This document shows positions 17,888-26,546 of a stretch of 64,000 nucleotides of DNA, one piece after another. The translations under genes and the position numbers were made by a program. The DNA is from Nocardioides luteus (GTDB lineage: Bacteria; Actinomycetota; Actinomycetes; Propionibacteriales; Nocardioidaceae), in the NCBI RefSeq assembly GCF_014648595.1, contig NZ_BMRK01000001.1, positions 186,001 to 250,000 on the forward strand. Reading direction: 5' to 3'. Position 1 is the stretch's first letter. Each line of letters starts with the position of its first letter. A model generated the notes under the pieces. It was not told the origin of the DNA. It searched no databases and was given only the letters and a program-made list of their open reading frames with translations.

Positions 17888-18865
17888 GTGCCCACTGCTC
17901 CTCGGCCTCGTCTGCGCCACGCGCTGAGCGCGCTGACTGTGTTCCTGCTCCTCCCGGCTCTCGTCGCCTGCGGCGAGAAGGTGACGGGCTACGGCGACGA
18001 GACCGTCTCCGGTTTCGAAGGGGCCACGGTCTCCAGCTCGGTCGACAAAGCGCCCACGCTGAAGTGGAAGTCCGCGATCTCCTACCCGAAGGACCCCAAG
18101 GTCAAGACCCTGACCGAGGGTGACGGGGAGGAGATCCCGAAGGACCGCGGCGTCTTCGCCAAGATCTACATCGGCAACGCGACCACCCTGGACAAGGACT
18201 GGGCCTACGAGAGCCAGGCGCCCGAGGGTGAGGAGCTGCCCGCGGAGAAGCCGTGGAGCACCATCTTGAAGGGCGCCAAGGTCGGCGACCGGATCGAGGC
18301 GATCGTCGGCTCGGCCGACCTGCTCGGCGAGGGTGGCAACCCGCAGATGGGCATCGGCAACCACGACACGCTGCTGGTCGTCGTCGACGTGGTCAAGCCG
18401 GCCGCCGACAAGACGCCCCACGACGTCGACCCCGCCGAGCTCCCGAAGCTCGTGGAGAAGAACGGCAAGCCGACCGGCTTCGACTTCAAGGGTGTCGAGA
18501 AGCCCAAGGCCGACGACGTCCTCAAGCGGGCTGTCGTCAAGGAGGGCGACGGCGAGGAGATCACCACCGACCAGACGGTCACCGCCAACTACCTCGGCAT
18601 GACCTACGGCGCGAAGAAGCCCTTCGACGAGTCCTACAGCAAGGAGGCCGTGCCGTTCGCCCTCAACCAGGTGGTCGCGGGCTGGACCAACGGTCTGGAG
18701 GGCGTCAAGGTCGGCAGCCGTGTTCTGCTGCAGATCCCGCCGGAGCTGGGCTACGGTGCAGAGAAGAAGCCGGGCCAGGGCGGCAAGCCGGGGATCCCGG
18801 CCAACAGCACGCTCTACTTCGTCATCGACGTGGTGAAGGCCGAGACGTCCCCGGCGCCGCAGTAG
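17888..18865 (+). CDS. Secreted lipoprotein with two FKBP-type prolyl isomerase domains
   Basis: 325 residues from GTG 17888, which has GAAGG at 17875-17879. The N-terminus is a lipoprotein signal: basic start, hydrophobic run LSALTVFLLLPA, and lipobox LVAC with Cys28. Two FKBP-like domains follow: residues about 60-170, degenerate with large substitutions, and about 195-320, with YLGMTYGAKKPFDESY and RVLLQIPPELGYG as normal active-site segments. The second should catalyse prolyl cis-trans isomerisation outside the membrane and assist protein folding. TAGCAT at 17812-17817 is a possible -10. It precedes pafB by 25 bp. Confidence 0.9.
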   Translation: MPTAPRPRLRHALSALTVFLLLPALVACGEKVTGYGDETVSGFEGATVSSSVDKAPTLKWKSAISYPKDPKVKTLTEGDGEEIPKDRGVFAKIYIGNATTLDKDWAYESQAPEGEELPAEKPWSTILKGAKVGDRIEAIVGSADLLGEGGNPQMGIGNHDTLLVVVDVVKPAADKTPHDVDPAELPKLVEKNGKPTGFDFKGVEKPKADDVLKRAVVKEGDGEEITTDQTVTANYLGMTYGAKKPFDESYSKEAVPFALNQVVAGWTNGLEGVKVGSRVLLQIPPELGYGAEKKPGQGGKPGIPANSTLYFVIDVVKAETSPAPQ

Positions 18866-18890
18866 AGAGTCTCTAGGGGGCAAGCACACC

Positions 18891-19874
18891 GTGGCGGCGG
18901 GTAAGACCGAGCGGCTGATGAATCTGCTCATCATGCTGCTGGTGCAGCGCGGCAACGTGTCGAAGGAGCGGATCCGCGAGGTCCTCTACCCGTCGTCCCA
19001 CGGTGAGGCGTTCGAGAAGATGTTCGAGCGCGACAAGGAGGAGCTGCGCAGCCTCGGCGTGCCGATCGAGACCGGCGTGATCGACTCCTTCTTCGAGGAC
19101 GAGATCGGCTACCGGATCAGCCCGGAGCAGTTCGCGCTCCCGCCGATCACCCTCGAGGCCGACGAGCTCGCGGTCGTCGCCCTGGCCACCAAGGTCTGGG
19201 AGAACGCCTCGATGGCGGAGGCGACCGCGGAGGCAGTACGCAAGCTCAACGCCGCCGGGCTGCAGACCGACGTCTCGGCGCTGGAGATCGTCCAGCCCCG
19301 CCTGGCCGCGGAGGAGGGCTCCTTCGACGTCTTCGTCGCCGCGACCCAGGACCGACAGGTCGTCGAGTTCGACTACCGCGGCTCCCGCGCCACCGAGCCG
19401 TCCCACCGCAGGCTCCAGCCGTGGGGCGTGGTGCGCTACTCCGGCCGCTGGTACGCCGTGGGTCATGACGTCGACCGCGACGACACCCGCATCTTCCGCC
19501 TCTCCCGCGTCCTGGGGGAGGCCCGCGCGGTCGGTGAGGTCGACGCCTTCGAGGTGCCGCCCGAAGTCGACGTACGCGATATCGCACGAGACCTGGCGCC
19601 GGCCCCGCCGACGGGGAAGGCCGTCCTCCTGCTGCGGCAGGGGAGCGGCTACGCCTTGCGCCGCGCAGCCGACTCCACCGAGCCCGGGGTCGCCGGCCCC
19701 GACGGCAGCCACGACTGGGACCGCGTGGTGCTGACCCGGGTCCCCGCCGACCTGGTCGGCACCGTGCTGGGGCATGGCCCGGATGCGTACGTGGAGGAGC
19801 CGGAGAGCCTGCGTCGCGAGGTCGCCTCGCGGCTGGAGAAGCTGGTGGCGCGGCTGGACGAGGTGGGTCGATGA
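18891..19874 (+). CDS. pafB: WYL-domain transcriptional regulator PafB
   Basis: 327 residues from GTG 18891, with AGGGGG upstream. The N-terminal helix-turn-helix spans about residues 5-60 (KTERLMNLLIMLLVQRGNVS). The WYL domain lies near 145-205, with VVEFDYRG and SGRWYAVGHD carrying the WYL core. In mycobacteria PafB and PafC form a heterodimer that activates DNA-repair genes during the RecA-independent DNA damage response; despite the names they are not needed for pupylation. The stop overlaps pafC by ATGA. Confidence 0.93.
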   Translation: MAAGKTERLMNLLIMLLVQRGNVSKERIREVLYPSSHGEAFEKMFERDKEELRSLGVPIETGVIDSFFEDEIGYRISPEQFALPPITLEADELAVVALATKVWENASMAEATAEAVRKLNAAGLQTDVSALEIVQPRLAAEEGSFDVFVAATQDRQVVEFDYRGSRATEPSHRRLQPWGVVRYSGRWYAVGHDVDRDDTRIFRLSRVLGEARAVGEVDAFEVPPEVDVRDIARDLAPAPPTGKAVLLLRQGSGYALRRAADSTEPGVAGPDGSHDWDRVVLTRVPADLVGTVLGHGPDAYVEEPESLRREVASRLEKLVARLDEVGR

Positions 19875-20908
19875 GCGAGCGACAGCACGCCTCGGGCGCG
19901 AAGGGCCAGGTCGGCCGGCTGCTGACGCTGGTGCCCTACCTCTACTCCCAGGAGACCGACGTACGCCTCGACAAGGCCGCCGCCGACCTCGGTGTCGAGG
20001 AAAAGCAGCTGGTCAAGGACCTGCAGGTGCTCTTCATGTGCGGGCTGCCGGGCGGCTATCCCGACGACCTGATCGACGTCGACATCGACGCGCTGACCGC
20101 GCCGGACGGCGACCGAGTCATCCGGATCTCCAACGCCGACTACCTCGACCGGCAGCTGCGGCTGACCCCGACCGAGGCGACCGCCGTGATCGTCGCGCTG
20201 CGCGCGCTCCGGGGCGGTGCGGTGAGCGCTGAGACCAAGGAGGTCGTCGACCGCACCCTGGCCAAGCTCGAGCAGGCGGCCGCCGAGGGCGCCGCCGGCA
20301 GCGTCGACCCGGGCGAGGAGACGATCGACACCTCGCTCGTCCAGATCCACGCCGCGATCGCGACCGCGATCGACCAGGGCCGCCAGGTGCGCATCGACTA
20401 CTGGGTCCCCGCCCGCGACGAGGAGTCCTCGCGCGTCGTCGACCCCCGCGCCCTGGTCTCGATCCACGACGTCGAATACCTCGACGCCTGGTGCCACCGG
20501 GCCGAGGCGCCGCGCAGCTTCCGGCTCGACCGGATCCGGGGCGCCGAGGTGCTCGACACGCCCGTGGTGGCCGCGCCCGAGTCCGGCGAGCGCGCGGATC
20601 TCGCCAGCGAGGCCGGGGCGGAGCGTACCGACGCAGGCACCGTGGTCCGGGTCCGGCTCGCGCCGGATGCCCGCTGGGTGGCCGAGTACTACTCGGTGAT
20701 CGACCCGGTCGAGCAGCCCGACGGCGGGCTCGAGGTGGGTGTGCGGGTCTATGACCAACGCTGGCTCACCCGGCTGCTGATGCGACTGGCTCCCCATGCC
20801 GAGCTCGTCGAGATCGACGGCGAGGACCGGTCGGCCCACGCACAGTTCACCGGATCGTTCGCCACGACTGCACGACAGGCTCTCGGCCTGTACCGTTCGA
20901 ACGCGTAG
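19871..20908 (+). CDS. pafC: WYL-domain transcriptional regulator PafC
   Basis: 345 residues. N-terminal DNA-binding part (QVGRLLTLVPYLYSQETDVRLDKAAADLGV) and a WYL domain near residues 165-235 (VRIDYWVPARDEESSRVVDPRALV, EYLDAWCHR); the motif is listed in two parts and the signature W-Y-L positions are altered as usual for PafC. Partner of PafB in one mycobacterial-type DNA damage regulator. It ends 38 bp before tatA. Confidence 0.92.
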   Translation: MSERQHASGAKGQVGRLLTLVPYLYSQETDVRLDKAAADLGVEEKQLVKDLQVLFMCGLPGGYPDDLIDVDIDALTAPDGDRVIRISNADYLDRQLRLTPTEATAVIVALRALRGGAVSAETKEVVDRTLAKLEQAAAEGAAGSVDPGEETIDTSLVQIHAAIATAIDQGRQVRIDYWVPARDEESSRVVDPRALVSIHDVEYLDAWCHRAEAPRSFRLDRIRGAEVLDTPVVAAPESGERADLASEAGAERTDAGTVVRVRLAPDARWVAEYYSVIDPVEQPDGGLEVGVRVYDQRWLTRLLMRLAPHAELVEIDGEDRSAHAQFTGSFATTARQALGLYRSNA

Positions 20909-20911
20909 ACT
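20906..20911 (+). promoter_or_regulatory. Possible -10 element for tatA-tatC
   Basis: TAGACT overlaps the pafC stop codon; a start about 7 bases later would leave a short leader containing the GATGAGG ribosome site (20934-20940) of tatA. No convincing -35. Confidence 0.3.
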
Positions 20912-20946
20912 TCTGGCGTTCCCCCTAGACGTAGATGAGGTAGTTC

Positions 20947-21240
20947 ATGTTCACTCCATTGATCGGTATGCCGCAGGGAGCCGAGTGGCTCATCATCCTT
21001 GCGATCGTGATCCTCGTCTTCGGCGCTGCCAAGCTCCCCGAGCTCGCCCGCGGCACCGGCCAGGCGCTGCGCATCTTCAAGTCCGAGACCAAGGGTCTGC
21101 GCGACGAGGACGAGAAGGAGAAGGGTGAGAAGGTCGAGAAGCCGGCCGAGCTGACCGCCTCCGAGCAGGAGCGCATCGCCGAGCTCGAGCGTCGTGAGGC
21201 CGAGATCCGGGCCGAGCGCGAGCGCCTCTCCGGCAACTGA
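20947..21240 (+). CDS. tatA: Sec-independent translocase subunit TatA
   Basis: 97 residues: one membrane helix (EWLIILAIVILVFGAAKLPE), the FGxxKLP hinge, an amphipathic helix (ARGTGQALRIFKSE) and a charged Glu/Lys tail. It forms the protein-conducting assembly that exports folded proteins bearing twin-arginine signals. tatC follows after 8 bp. No tatB lies here, as in many actinobacterial tatAC operons. Confidence 0.96.
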   Translation: MFTPLIGMPQGAEWLIILAIVILVFGAAKLPELARGTGQALRIFKSETKGLRDEDEKEKGEKVEKPAELTASEQERIAELERREAEIRAERERLSGN

Positions 21241-21248
21241 GGCGCACC

Positions 21249-22094
21249 TTGTCCATCGCCGGTGTTGTCGCGATCCTTCGCGGCACCCCCAAGCATCCCA
21301 TCGGCGACGACGGCCGGATGGCGCTCTCCGACCACCTGCGCGAGCTCCGTGCGCGGGTGATCAAGGCATCCCTGGCGCTGATCGTCGGCTTCGTCGTCGC
21401 GCTGTTCTTCTTCCAGCCGCTCTTCGACCTCGTCATGAACCCGTACCTCCAAGCGGTCGAGATGATGGACATGAAGAGCGGAGCCGAGTCGCTGAGCTCC
21501 GTCGACGGTGCGGCCGGCGGCTTCATGCTCTACCTCAAGCTGTGCGGACTGGCCGCCTTCATCGGCACAAGCCCGATCTGGCTCTACCAGATCTGGGCCT
21601 TCCTGATGCCTGGTCTGCACGCCCACGAGAAGAAGATGTCGCGCATCTTCGTGGCGGTCGCGAGTCCGCTGTTCCTCGCCGGCGTCGTCCTCGGCTACGT
21701 CACCCTGCCCAAGGGCCTGGAGATCCTGTTCGGCTTCGTTCCCGAGGGCTTGACCAACATCGTCGAGTTCAGCGACTACCTCAGCTTCCTGAGCCGTACG
21801 CTCCTGGTCTTCGGCATCGCCTTCGAGATCCCCGTCTTCGTGATCATGCTCAACCGGATCGGCGTCCTCCCCGGCGCCGCCCTGGGCAAGTACCGCTCCT
21901 GGATCATCGTCGGCTCGTTCGTCTTCGCCGCCGTCGCGACGCCCTCCGGCGACCCGTTCACGATGACGCTCATGGCCGTCCCGATGGTCGTGCTCTTCGG
22001 TATCTCCGAGGTCATCGCGCGCATCCACGACAAACGCAAGGCCGCGCGGAAGCAGGACCTGGTCGGGGATCCTGACGTCCCGTCGGTGATCTGA
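21249..22094 (+). CDS. tatC: Sec-independent translocase subunit TatC
   Basis: 281 residues with six membrane helices. Diagnostic segments are MALSDHLRELRARVIKASLAL at the cytosolic entry (quoted length 20 or less without its last residue), FEIPVFVIMLNRIGV and SGDPFTMTLMAVPM. TatC recognises the twin-arginine signal. The start is TTG 21249; ATG 21318, at the conserved DHLRELR motif, is the alternative, but homologues usually carry an N-terminal extension of this size. Confidence 0.95.
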   Translation: MSIAGVVAILRGTPKHPIGDDGRMALSDHLRELRARVIKASLALIVGFVVALFFFQPLFDLVMNPYLQAVEMMDMKSGAESLSSVDGAAGGFMLYLKLCGLAAFIGTSPIWLYQIWAFLMPGLHAHEKKMSRIFVAVASPLFLAGVVLGYVTLPKGLEILFGFVPEGLTNIVEFSDYLSFLSRTLLVFGIAFEIPVFVIMLNRIGVLPGAALGKYRSWIIVGSFVFAAVATPSGDPFTMTLMAVPMVVLFGISEVIARIHDKRKAARKQDLVGDPDVPSVI

Positions 22095-22098
22095 CCAG

Positions 22099-22111
22099 TA
22101 CGATGCGGCGC
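22099..22111 (+). promoter_or_regulatory. Leaderless -10 element of the lipid kinase gene
   Basis: TACGAT at 22099-22104 lies seven bases before GTG 22112, supporting that codon over ATG 22103, which overlaps the hexamer. Confidence 0.4.
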
Positions 22112-23029
22112 GTGACGCGCCAGATCGCCCTGCTTGCCAACCCCACCGCCGGCCGCGGTGACGCCGACCGGATCCTGGACGCGGTCACCGAGCGGCTGAC
22201 CGTCTCCGGGGCGTCGGTCGAGCACCTCATCGGCGACGACGCCGAGCATGCGCTGGAGCTGGCCCGGAAGGCCGTCGCCGACGGCGTCGACACGGTGGCG
22301 ACCCTCGGAGGCGACGGCATGGTGCACGTCGCGGTCCAGGCGCTGGCGGGCTCCGAGGTGAGCCTCGGGGTGGTGCCGCTCGGCACCGGCAACGACTTCG
22401 CCCGTGCCCTCGGGATCCCGACGGGCGACCCGCTGGCCGCCACGGACGTGGTCGTACGCCACCAGACCCGTCGCGTCGACCTGGGCCGCGCCCGGCGTGC
22501 TGGGACGGGCTCTGTCCCGGCGAGCGACACCTGGTTCGCCACCGTCCTCGCCGCCGGCTTCGACGCGGCGGTCAACGAGCGGGCCAACGCGATGCGCTGG
22601 CCTCATGGCGACCTGCGCTACACGCTCGCCGCGCTCGCGGTCATCCGCGGCTGGAAGCCGGTGCCCTACCGCCTCGAGATCGAGGACGCGAGCGGCGAGG
22701 TCACCGTGCGCGAGCAGCCCGCGATGTTGCTCGCGGTCGCCAACACCGAGTCCTACGGCGGCGGGATGCGGATCGCTGCCGACGCCGACCCGGCCGACGG
22801 GCTGCTCGACGCGATCCTCATCAAGCCGGTGTCCCGGCTGGAGTTCCTGCGGGTCTTCCCGGGCGTACGCCAGGCCAAGCACCTCACCCACCCGGCGTTC
22901 GAGCGCATCCACGCCCGCCGGATCACCGCGACCGCGCCGGACGTGGTCGCCTACAGCGACGGGGAGCGGCTCGGCCCGCTGCCGCTCGATGTCGAGTGCG
23001 TGCCGGGGGCCCTTCGCGTACTGGTCTGA
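22112..23029 (+). CDS. Diacylglycerol/sphingosine-type lipid kinase (YegS/DgkB family)
   Basis: 305 residues. ALLANPTAGRG opens the first domain, GGDGM (residues 66-70) is the nucleotide-binding signature, and VPLGTGNDFARALG is the second family block. It phosphorylates a lipid such as diacylglycerol on the inner membrane face. GTG 22112 gives the N-terminus MTRQIALLANP, a normal family start. The order tatA-tatC-lipid kinase-helY matches other actinobacteria. Confidence 0.92.
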   Translation: MTRQIALLANPTAGRGDADRILDAVTERLTVSGASVEHLIGDDAEHALELARKAVADGVDTVATLGGDGMVHVAVQALAGSEVSLGVVPLGTGNDFARALGIPTGDPLAATDVVVRHQTRRVDLGRARRAGTGSVPASDTWFATVLAAGFDAAVNERANAMRWPHGDLRYTLAALAVIRGWKPVPYRLEIEDASGEVTVREQPAMLLAVANTESYGGGMRIAADADPADGLLDAILIKPVSRLEFLRVFPGVRQAKHLTHPAFERIHARRITATAPDVVAYSDGERLGPLPLDVECVPGALRVLV

Positions 23030-23055
23030 ATTGGGCGGGCCGTTGCCTCTCGAGC

Positions 23056-23079
23056 GGTCTCGACAAGCTCGACCACCGG
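23056..23079. repeat. 24-bp dispersed intergenic repeat, copy 1
   Basis: GGTCTCGACAAG followed by CTCGACCACCGG. A near-identical copy in opposite orientation lies at 49662-49685. Both are between genes. Confidence 0.7.
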
Positions 23080-23103
23080 CGGCGCGGTGTCGGTGCCACC
23101 CCG

Positions 23104-23116
23104 TAGGCTCGTGCGC
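23104..23116 (+). promoter_or_regulatory. Leaderless -10 element of helY
   Basis: TAGGCT at 23104-23109 is seven bases before ATG 23117, which favours this start over GTG 23087. Confidence 0.5.
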
Positions 23117-25897
23117 ATGGACGCCTCGCCAGCGGAGAAGTACGCCGCTTTCAAGCGTGACAAGGACTATCCCGTCTACCGGGACTTTGCCGCTCTCTAC
23201 GACTTCGGGCTCGACGACTTCCAGATCCGGGCGTGCCGGGAGATCGAGGACGGCAAGGGCGTCCTGGTCGCCGCACCGACCGGATCGGGCAAGACGATCG
23301 TGGGCGAGTTCGCGATCCACCTGGCGCTGGCCACCGGCCGCAAGGCGTTCTACACCACCCCGATCAAGGCGCTCTCCAACCAGAAGTACAACGACCTGGT
23401 CCGGCGCTACGGCTCCGACCAGGTCGGGCTGCTGACCGGCGACAACGTCGTCAACGGCGAGGCGCCGATCGTGGTGATGACCACCGAGGTGCTGCGCAAC
23501 ATGCTCTACGCCGGCTCGCAGACCCTGATGGGTCTCGGGTTCGTGGTCATGGACGAGGTCCACTACCTCGCCGACCGCTCCCGCGGCGCGGTCTGGGAGG
23601 AGGTCATCATCCACCTGCCCGAGTCGGTGGCGGTCGTCTCGCTCAGTGCCACCGTCTCCAACGCCGAGGAGTTCGGCGAGTGGCTGACCACGGTGCGCGG
23701 CGAGACCACCACCATCATCGAGGAGAAGCGGCCGGTCCCGCTCTACCAGCACGTGATGGCCGGCCGCCGGATCATGGACCTGTTCGCCTCCTCCGACGTC
23801 GACGCGGCGGCTGGGTTCGTCAAGGAGGGCGCTCCGGTCAACGGCGAGCTGATGAGGCTGGCGCGCGACGACTGGGCCGCCGGCCGGATCAAGGACCGGC
23901 GTACGCCCAAAGACCGGCGCAAGGGCAACGGCAACCGTCGCGTCGGCAACGGTCGCCGGGTCTGGATCCCCTCGCGCGTCGAGGTGATCAACGCGCTGCA
24001 GCGCGACAACCTGCTGCCCGCGATCAACTTCGTCTTCTCCCGGGTCGGCTGCGACGCCGCGGTCCAGCAGTGCATCCAGGCCAACCTGCGCCTGACCACG
24101 CCCGACGAGCGCGACGAGATCTTCGCCTACGTCGAGGAGGCCTGCTCCGACCTGCCCGACGAGGATCGCCACGTGCTGGGCTACCACGACTGGATCGACG
24201 GCCTGAGCCGCGGCGTCGCGGCCCACCACGCCGGCCTGCTGCCGGCCTTCAAGCAGGTCGTCGAGGAGCTGTTCCTGCGCGGGCTGGTGAAGGCTGTCTT
24301 CGCCACCGAGACGCTCGCGCTCGGCATCAACATGCCCGCGCGCACCGTCGTCATCGAGAAGCTGTCGAAGTGGAACGGCGAGGCCCACGTCAACCTCTCG
24401 CCGGGGGAGTACACCCAGCTCGTCGGCCGCGCCGGCCGCCGCGGCCTCGACGTCGAGGGTCACGGCGTCGTGCTGTGGCAGCAGGGCCTCAACCCGCGCG
24501 AGCTGGCCGGTCTCGCCTCGACGCGTACGTACCCGTTGCGCTCGAGCTTCCGGCCCTCCTACAACATGGCGGTCAACCTGGTCCACCAGTTCGGCCGGGC
24601 GCGCTCGCGTGAGCTGCTGGAGCAGTCCTTCGCCCAGTTCCAGGCCGACAAGGCGGTCGTCGGGCTGGCACGCCAGGTGCGCAAGGCGGAGGACGCCCTC
24701 GACGGCTACCAGGAGGCGGCGACCTGCGACCGCGGCGACTTCATGGAGTACGCCGCGATCCGCCGCAAGATCTCCGACATCGAGAAGTCCTCCTCGCGTG
24801 AGCGGCGGGCCGACCGGCGCGAGGAGATCATCGAGTCGCTCTCGAAGCTGAAGATCGGCGATGTCATCGACGTGCCGACGGGCAAGTTCGCGGGTTACGC
24901 GGTCGTCATCGACCCGGGCTTCGACCCCGACGGGCCGCGCCCCTACGTGCTCACCCAGGACCGTCAGGCCCGCCGCCTGGCGATGATGGACTTCAACGTG
25001 CCGATCGTGGCTCAGACCCGGCTGCGGGTGCCGAAGTCGTTCAACGGCCGCAACCCGCAGATGCGCCGCGACATGGCCTCGCGGCTGCGGGAGAAGACCC
25101 GCGACCTGCGGCCGGTGCCCTACGAGGGCTCGCCGAAGGCCCGCAAGGAGCGCAAGAGCTCGGCCGAGACACAGATCTCCGAGCTGCGCCGCGAGCTGAA
25201 GGTGCACCCCTGCCACGACTGCCCCGACCGCGAGGACCACGCCCGCTGGGCGGAGCGCTGGTTCAAGCTCTCGCGCGACACCGACGCCCTGCGGCGTCGG
25301 GTCGAGGCGCGCACCAACACCGTCGCGCGCACCTTCGACCGGGTCTGCGACGTGCTCACCGCCCTCGACTACCTCGACGGCGAGACCGTCACCGAGCGCG
25401 GCACGCACCTGATGCGGCTCTACTCCGAGATGGACCTCGTCGCAGCCGAGGCGCTGCGCGAGGGTCTCTGGGACGACCTGACCCCGTCCGAGCTCGCCGC
25501 CGCCCTCTCGGTGCTCGTCTACGAGGCCCGCCGCGCCGACGACGCCACCCCGCCGCGCCTGCCCGGCGGCCGGGTCAAGGACGTCATCGCCGAGACCGTA
25601 CGTCTCTGGGGCCAGCTCGACGCCCTCGAACGCGACCACAAGCTCGACTTCCTCCGCCAGCCCGACCTCGGCTTCGCCTGGGCCGCCTACCGCTGGGCCG
25701 AGGGCGACGAGCTCGACGACGTGCTCAACGAGGTCGAGCTCGCCGCCGGCGACTTCGTCCGCTGGGTCAAGCAGCTCATCGACCTGTGCGGCCAGGTCGC
25801 CGACGCCGCCGGCGACGTCCCCCTCCGCCGTACCGCCCGCCAGACCATGGACCTCATCAAACGCGGCGTCGTGGCGTACTCCTCGGTAGTCGAATAA
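23117..25897 (+). CDS. helY: Ski2/Mtr4-like DEVH-box RNA helicase HelY
   Basis: 926 residues. Superfamily 2 motifs in order: APTGSGKT (53-60, Walker A), DEVH (146-149), SLSATVSNAEE (motif III), then GLLPAFKQVVEE, LALGINMPARTVV and QLVGRAGRRGLD (motifs IV-VI). The C-terminal third carries a CHDCPDREDH element and the DSHCT-like helical domain of Ski2/Mtr4 relatives. ATP-driven unwinding of RNA is expected; the bacterial role is poorly defined. Its place after tatC and the lipid kinase matches the mycobacterial helY locus. The 21-bp repeat array begins immediately after its TAA. Confidence 0.94.
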   Translation: MDASPAEKYAAFKRDKDYPVYRDFAALYDFGLDDFQIRACREIEDGKGVLVAAPTGSGKTIVGEFAIHLALATGRKAFYTTPIKALSNQKYNDLVRRYGSDQVGLLTGDNVVNGEAPIVVMTTEVLRNMLYAGSQTLMGLGFVVMDEVHYLADRSRGAVWEEVIIHLPESVAVVSLSATVSNAEEFGEWLTTVRGETTTIIEEKRPVPLYQHVMAGRRIMDLFASSDVDAAAGFVKEGAPVNGELMRLARDDWAAGRIKDRRTPKDRRKGNGNRRVGNGRRVWIPSRVEVINALQRDNLLPAINFVFSRVGCDAAVQQCIQANLRLTTPDERDEIFAYVEEACSDLPDEDRHVLGYHDWIDGLSRGVAAHHAGLLPAFKQVVEELFLRGLVKAVFATETLALGINMPARTVVIEKLSKWNGEAHVNLSPGEYTQLVGRAGRRGLDVEGHGVVLWQQGLNPRELAGLASTRTYPLRSSFRPSYNMAVNLVHQFGRARSRELLEQSFAQFQADKAVVGLARQVRKAEDALDGYQEAATCDRGDFMEYAAIRRKISDIEKSSSRERRADRREEIIESLSKLKIGDVIDVPTGKFAGYAVVIDPGFDPDGPRPYVLTQDRQARRLAMMDFNVPIVAQTRLRVPKSFNGRNPQMRRDMASRLREKTRDLRPVPYEGSPKARKERKSSAETQISELRRELKVHPCHDCPDREDHARWAERWFKLSRDTDALRRRVEARTNTVARTFDRVCDVLTALDYLDGETVTERGTHLMRLYSEMDLVAAEALREGLWDDLTPSELAAALSVLVYEARRADDATPPRLPGGRVKDVIAETVRLWGQLDALERDHKLDFLRQPDLGFAWAAYRWAEGDELDDVLNEVELAAGDFVRWVKQLIDLCGQVADAAGDVPLRRTARQTMDLIKRGVVAYSSVVE

Positions 25898-25980
25898 CGC
25901 CGAGACGTCAGAAATCGACGCCGAGACGTCAGAAATCGACGCCGAGACGTCAGAAGTCGACAGCCAGAGGTCAGTTATCG
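25898..25980. repeat. 21-bp tandem repeat, left arm (four units)
   Basis: Unit CGCCGAGACGTC followed by AGAAATCGA. Units begin at 25898, 25919, 25940 and, degenerate, 25961; period exactly 21 bp. It starts at the base after the helY stop codon. The reverse-complement arm lies at 26443-26526, so the two arms enclose a 122-residue frame. Confidence 0.9.
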
Positions 25981-26084
25981 CCGTTGGAGCCGAGACCTGA
26001 ACGCCGAGTACGTGCCGGCTGCACAAGGGGCGACGGTTCTGCCGTCCGGCTCCCTGACGGACTCGGCACCGCTACGGTGTCGGC

Positions 26085-26453
26085 GTGAAGATCGGCGCGC
26101 TGGTCATCGCGTACGTCGGTAGGACGTGGATCGGAGTCTTGACGATCGCCTCGACCGGGCTGCGGGTCGGCTTTCGGGCGCGGGCCGTGATCACGAGCGA
26201 CGGCTTGGTCCTCGCCGGGCCTGTTCGAGTGCAGACCATCCGGTCGGTCGACATCGCCGAGGTCGACATGGTGCTCAACCGTACGTGGGGGAGGTGCCGG
26301 GACTCAGAGGGTCGCGTCTCGAACCTCATGGCGGCCTCGGCCTGGTACCTGCGTACGAACGGCCGAGCTCGGCGGGACGATGAGGAGCTGGCGACCTGCT
26401 GTGGAATGAGAGCAGGTCGTGGGCGGCTTAGCCCGTCGGGTGCGTCCTTCTGA
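26085..26453 (+). CDS. Small hypothetical protein enclosed by inverted 21-bp arrays
   Basis: 122 residues from GTG 26085. A weakly hydrophobic N-terminal segment (IGALVIAYVGRTWIGVLTIA) is followed by RAVITSDGLVLAGPVRVQTI, which loosely resembles the strand pattern of bacterial PH-like proteins such as the DUF3093 protein at 29593-30051. The C-terminal ~25 residues are Arg/Gly-rich and run into the right repeat arm, so the natural 3' end may have been altered by the repeat. Could also be a decaying gene. Confidence 0.4.
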   Translation: MKIGALVIAYVGRTWIGVLTIASTGLRVGFRARAVITSDGLVLAGPVRVQTIRSVDIAEVDMVLNRTWGRCRDSEGRVSNLMAASAWYLRTNGRARRDDEELATCCGMRAGRGRLSPSGASF

Positions 26454-26526
26454 CCTCTCGCCCTCGTTTTTCGACCTCTCGCCGTCAATTTCTGACGTCT
26501 CGGCGTCAGATTTCGACGTTTCGGGG
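26443..26526. repeat. 21-bp tandem repeat, right arm (four inverted units)
   Basis: Reverse complements of the 25898 unit begin at 26443, 26464, 26485 and 26506, again at exact 21-bp spacing; the best preserved is 26485-26505. It ends nine bases before the ferrochelatase -10 element. Confidence 0.88.
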
Positions 26527-26534
26527 TGGGGAAA

Positions 26535-26546
26535 TAGGATGGAGCG
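26535..26546 (+). promoter_or_regulatory. Leaderless -10 element of cpfC
   Basis: TAGGAT at 26535-26540 lies six bases before GTG 26547. Confidence 0.45.

Noticed and set aside
21776-26026. Open frame of about 1400 codons on the minus strand
   Set aside because: Antisense to tatC, the lipid kinase and helY; arises from GC-rich third positions and has no family features.
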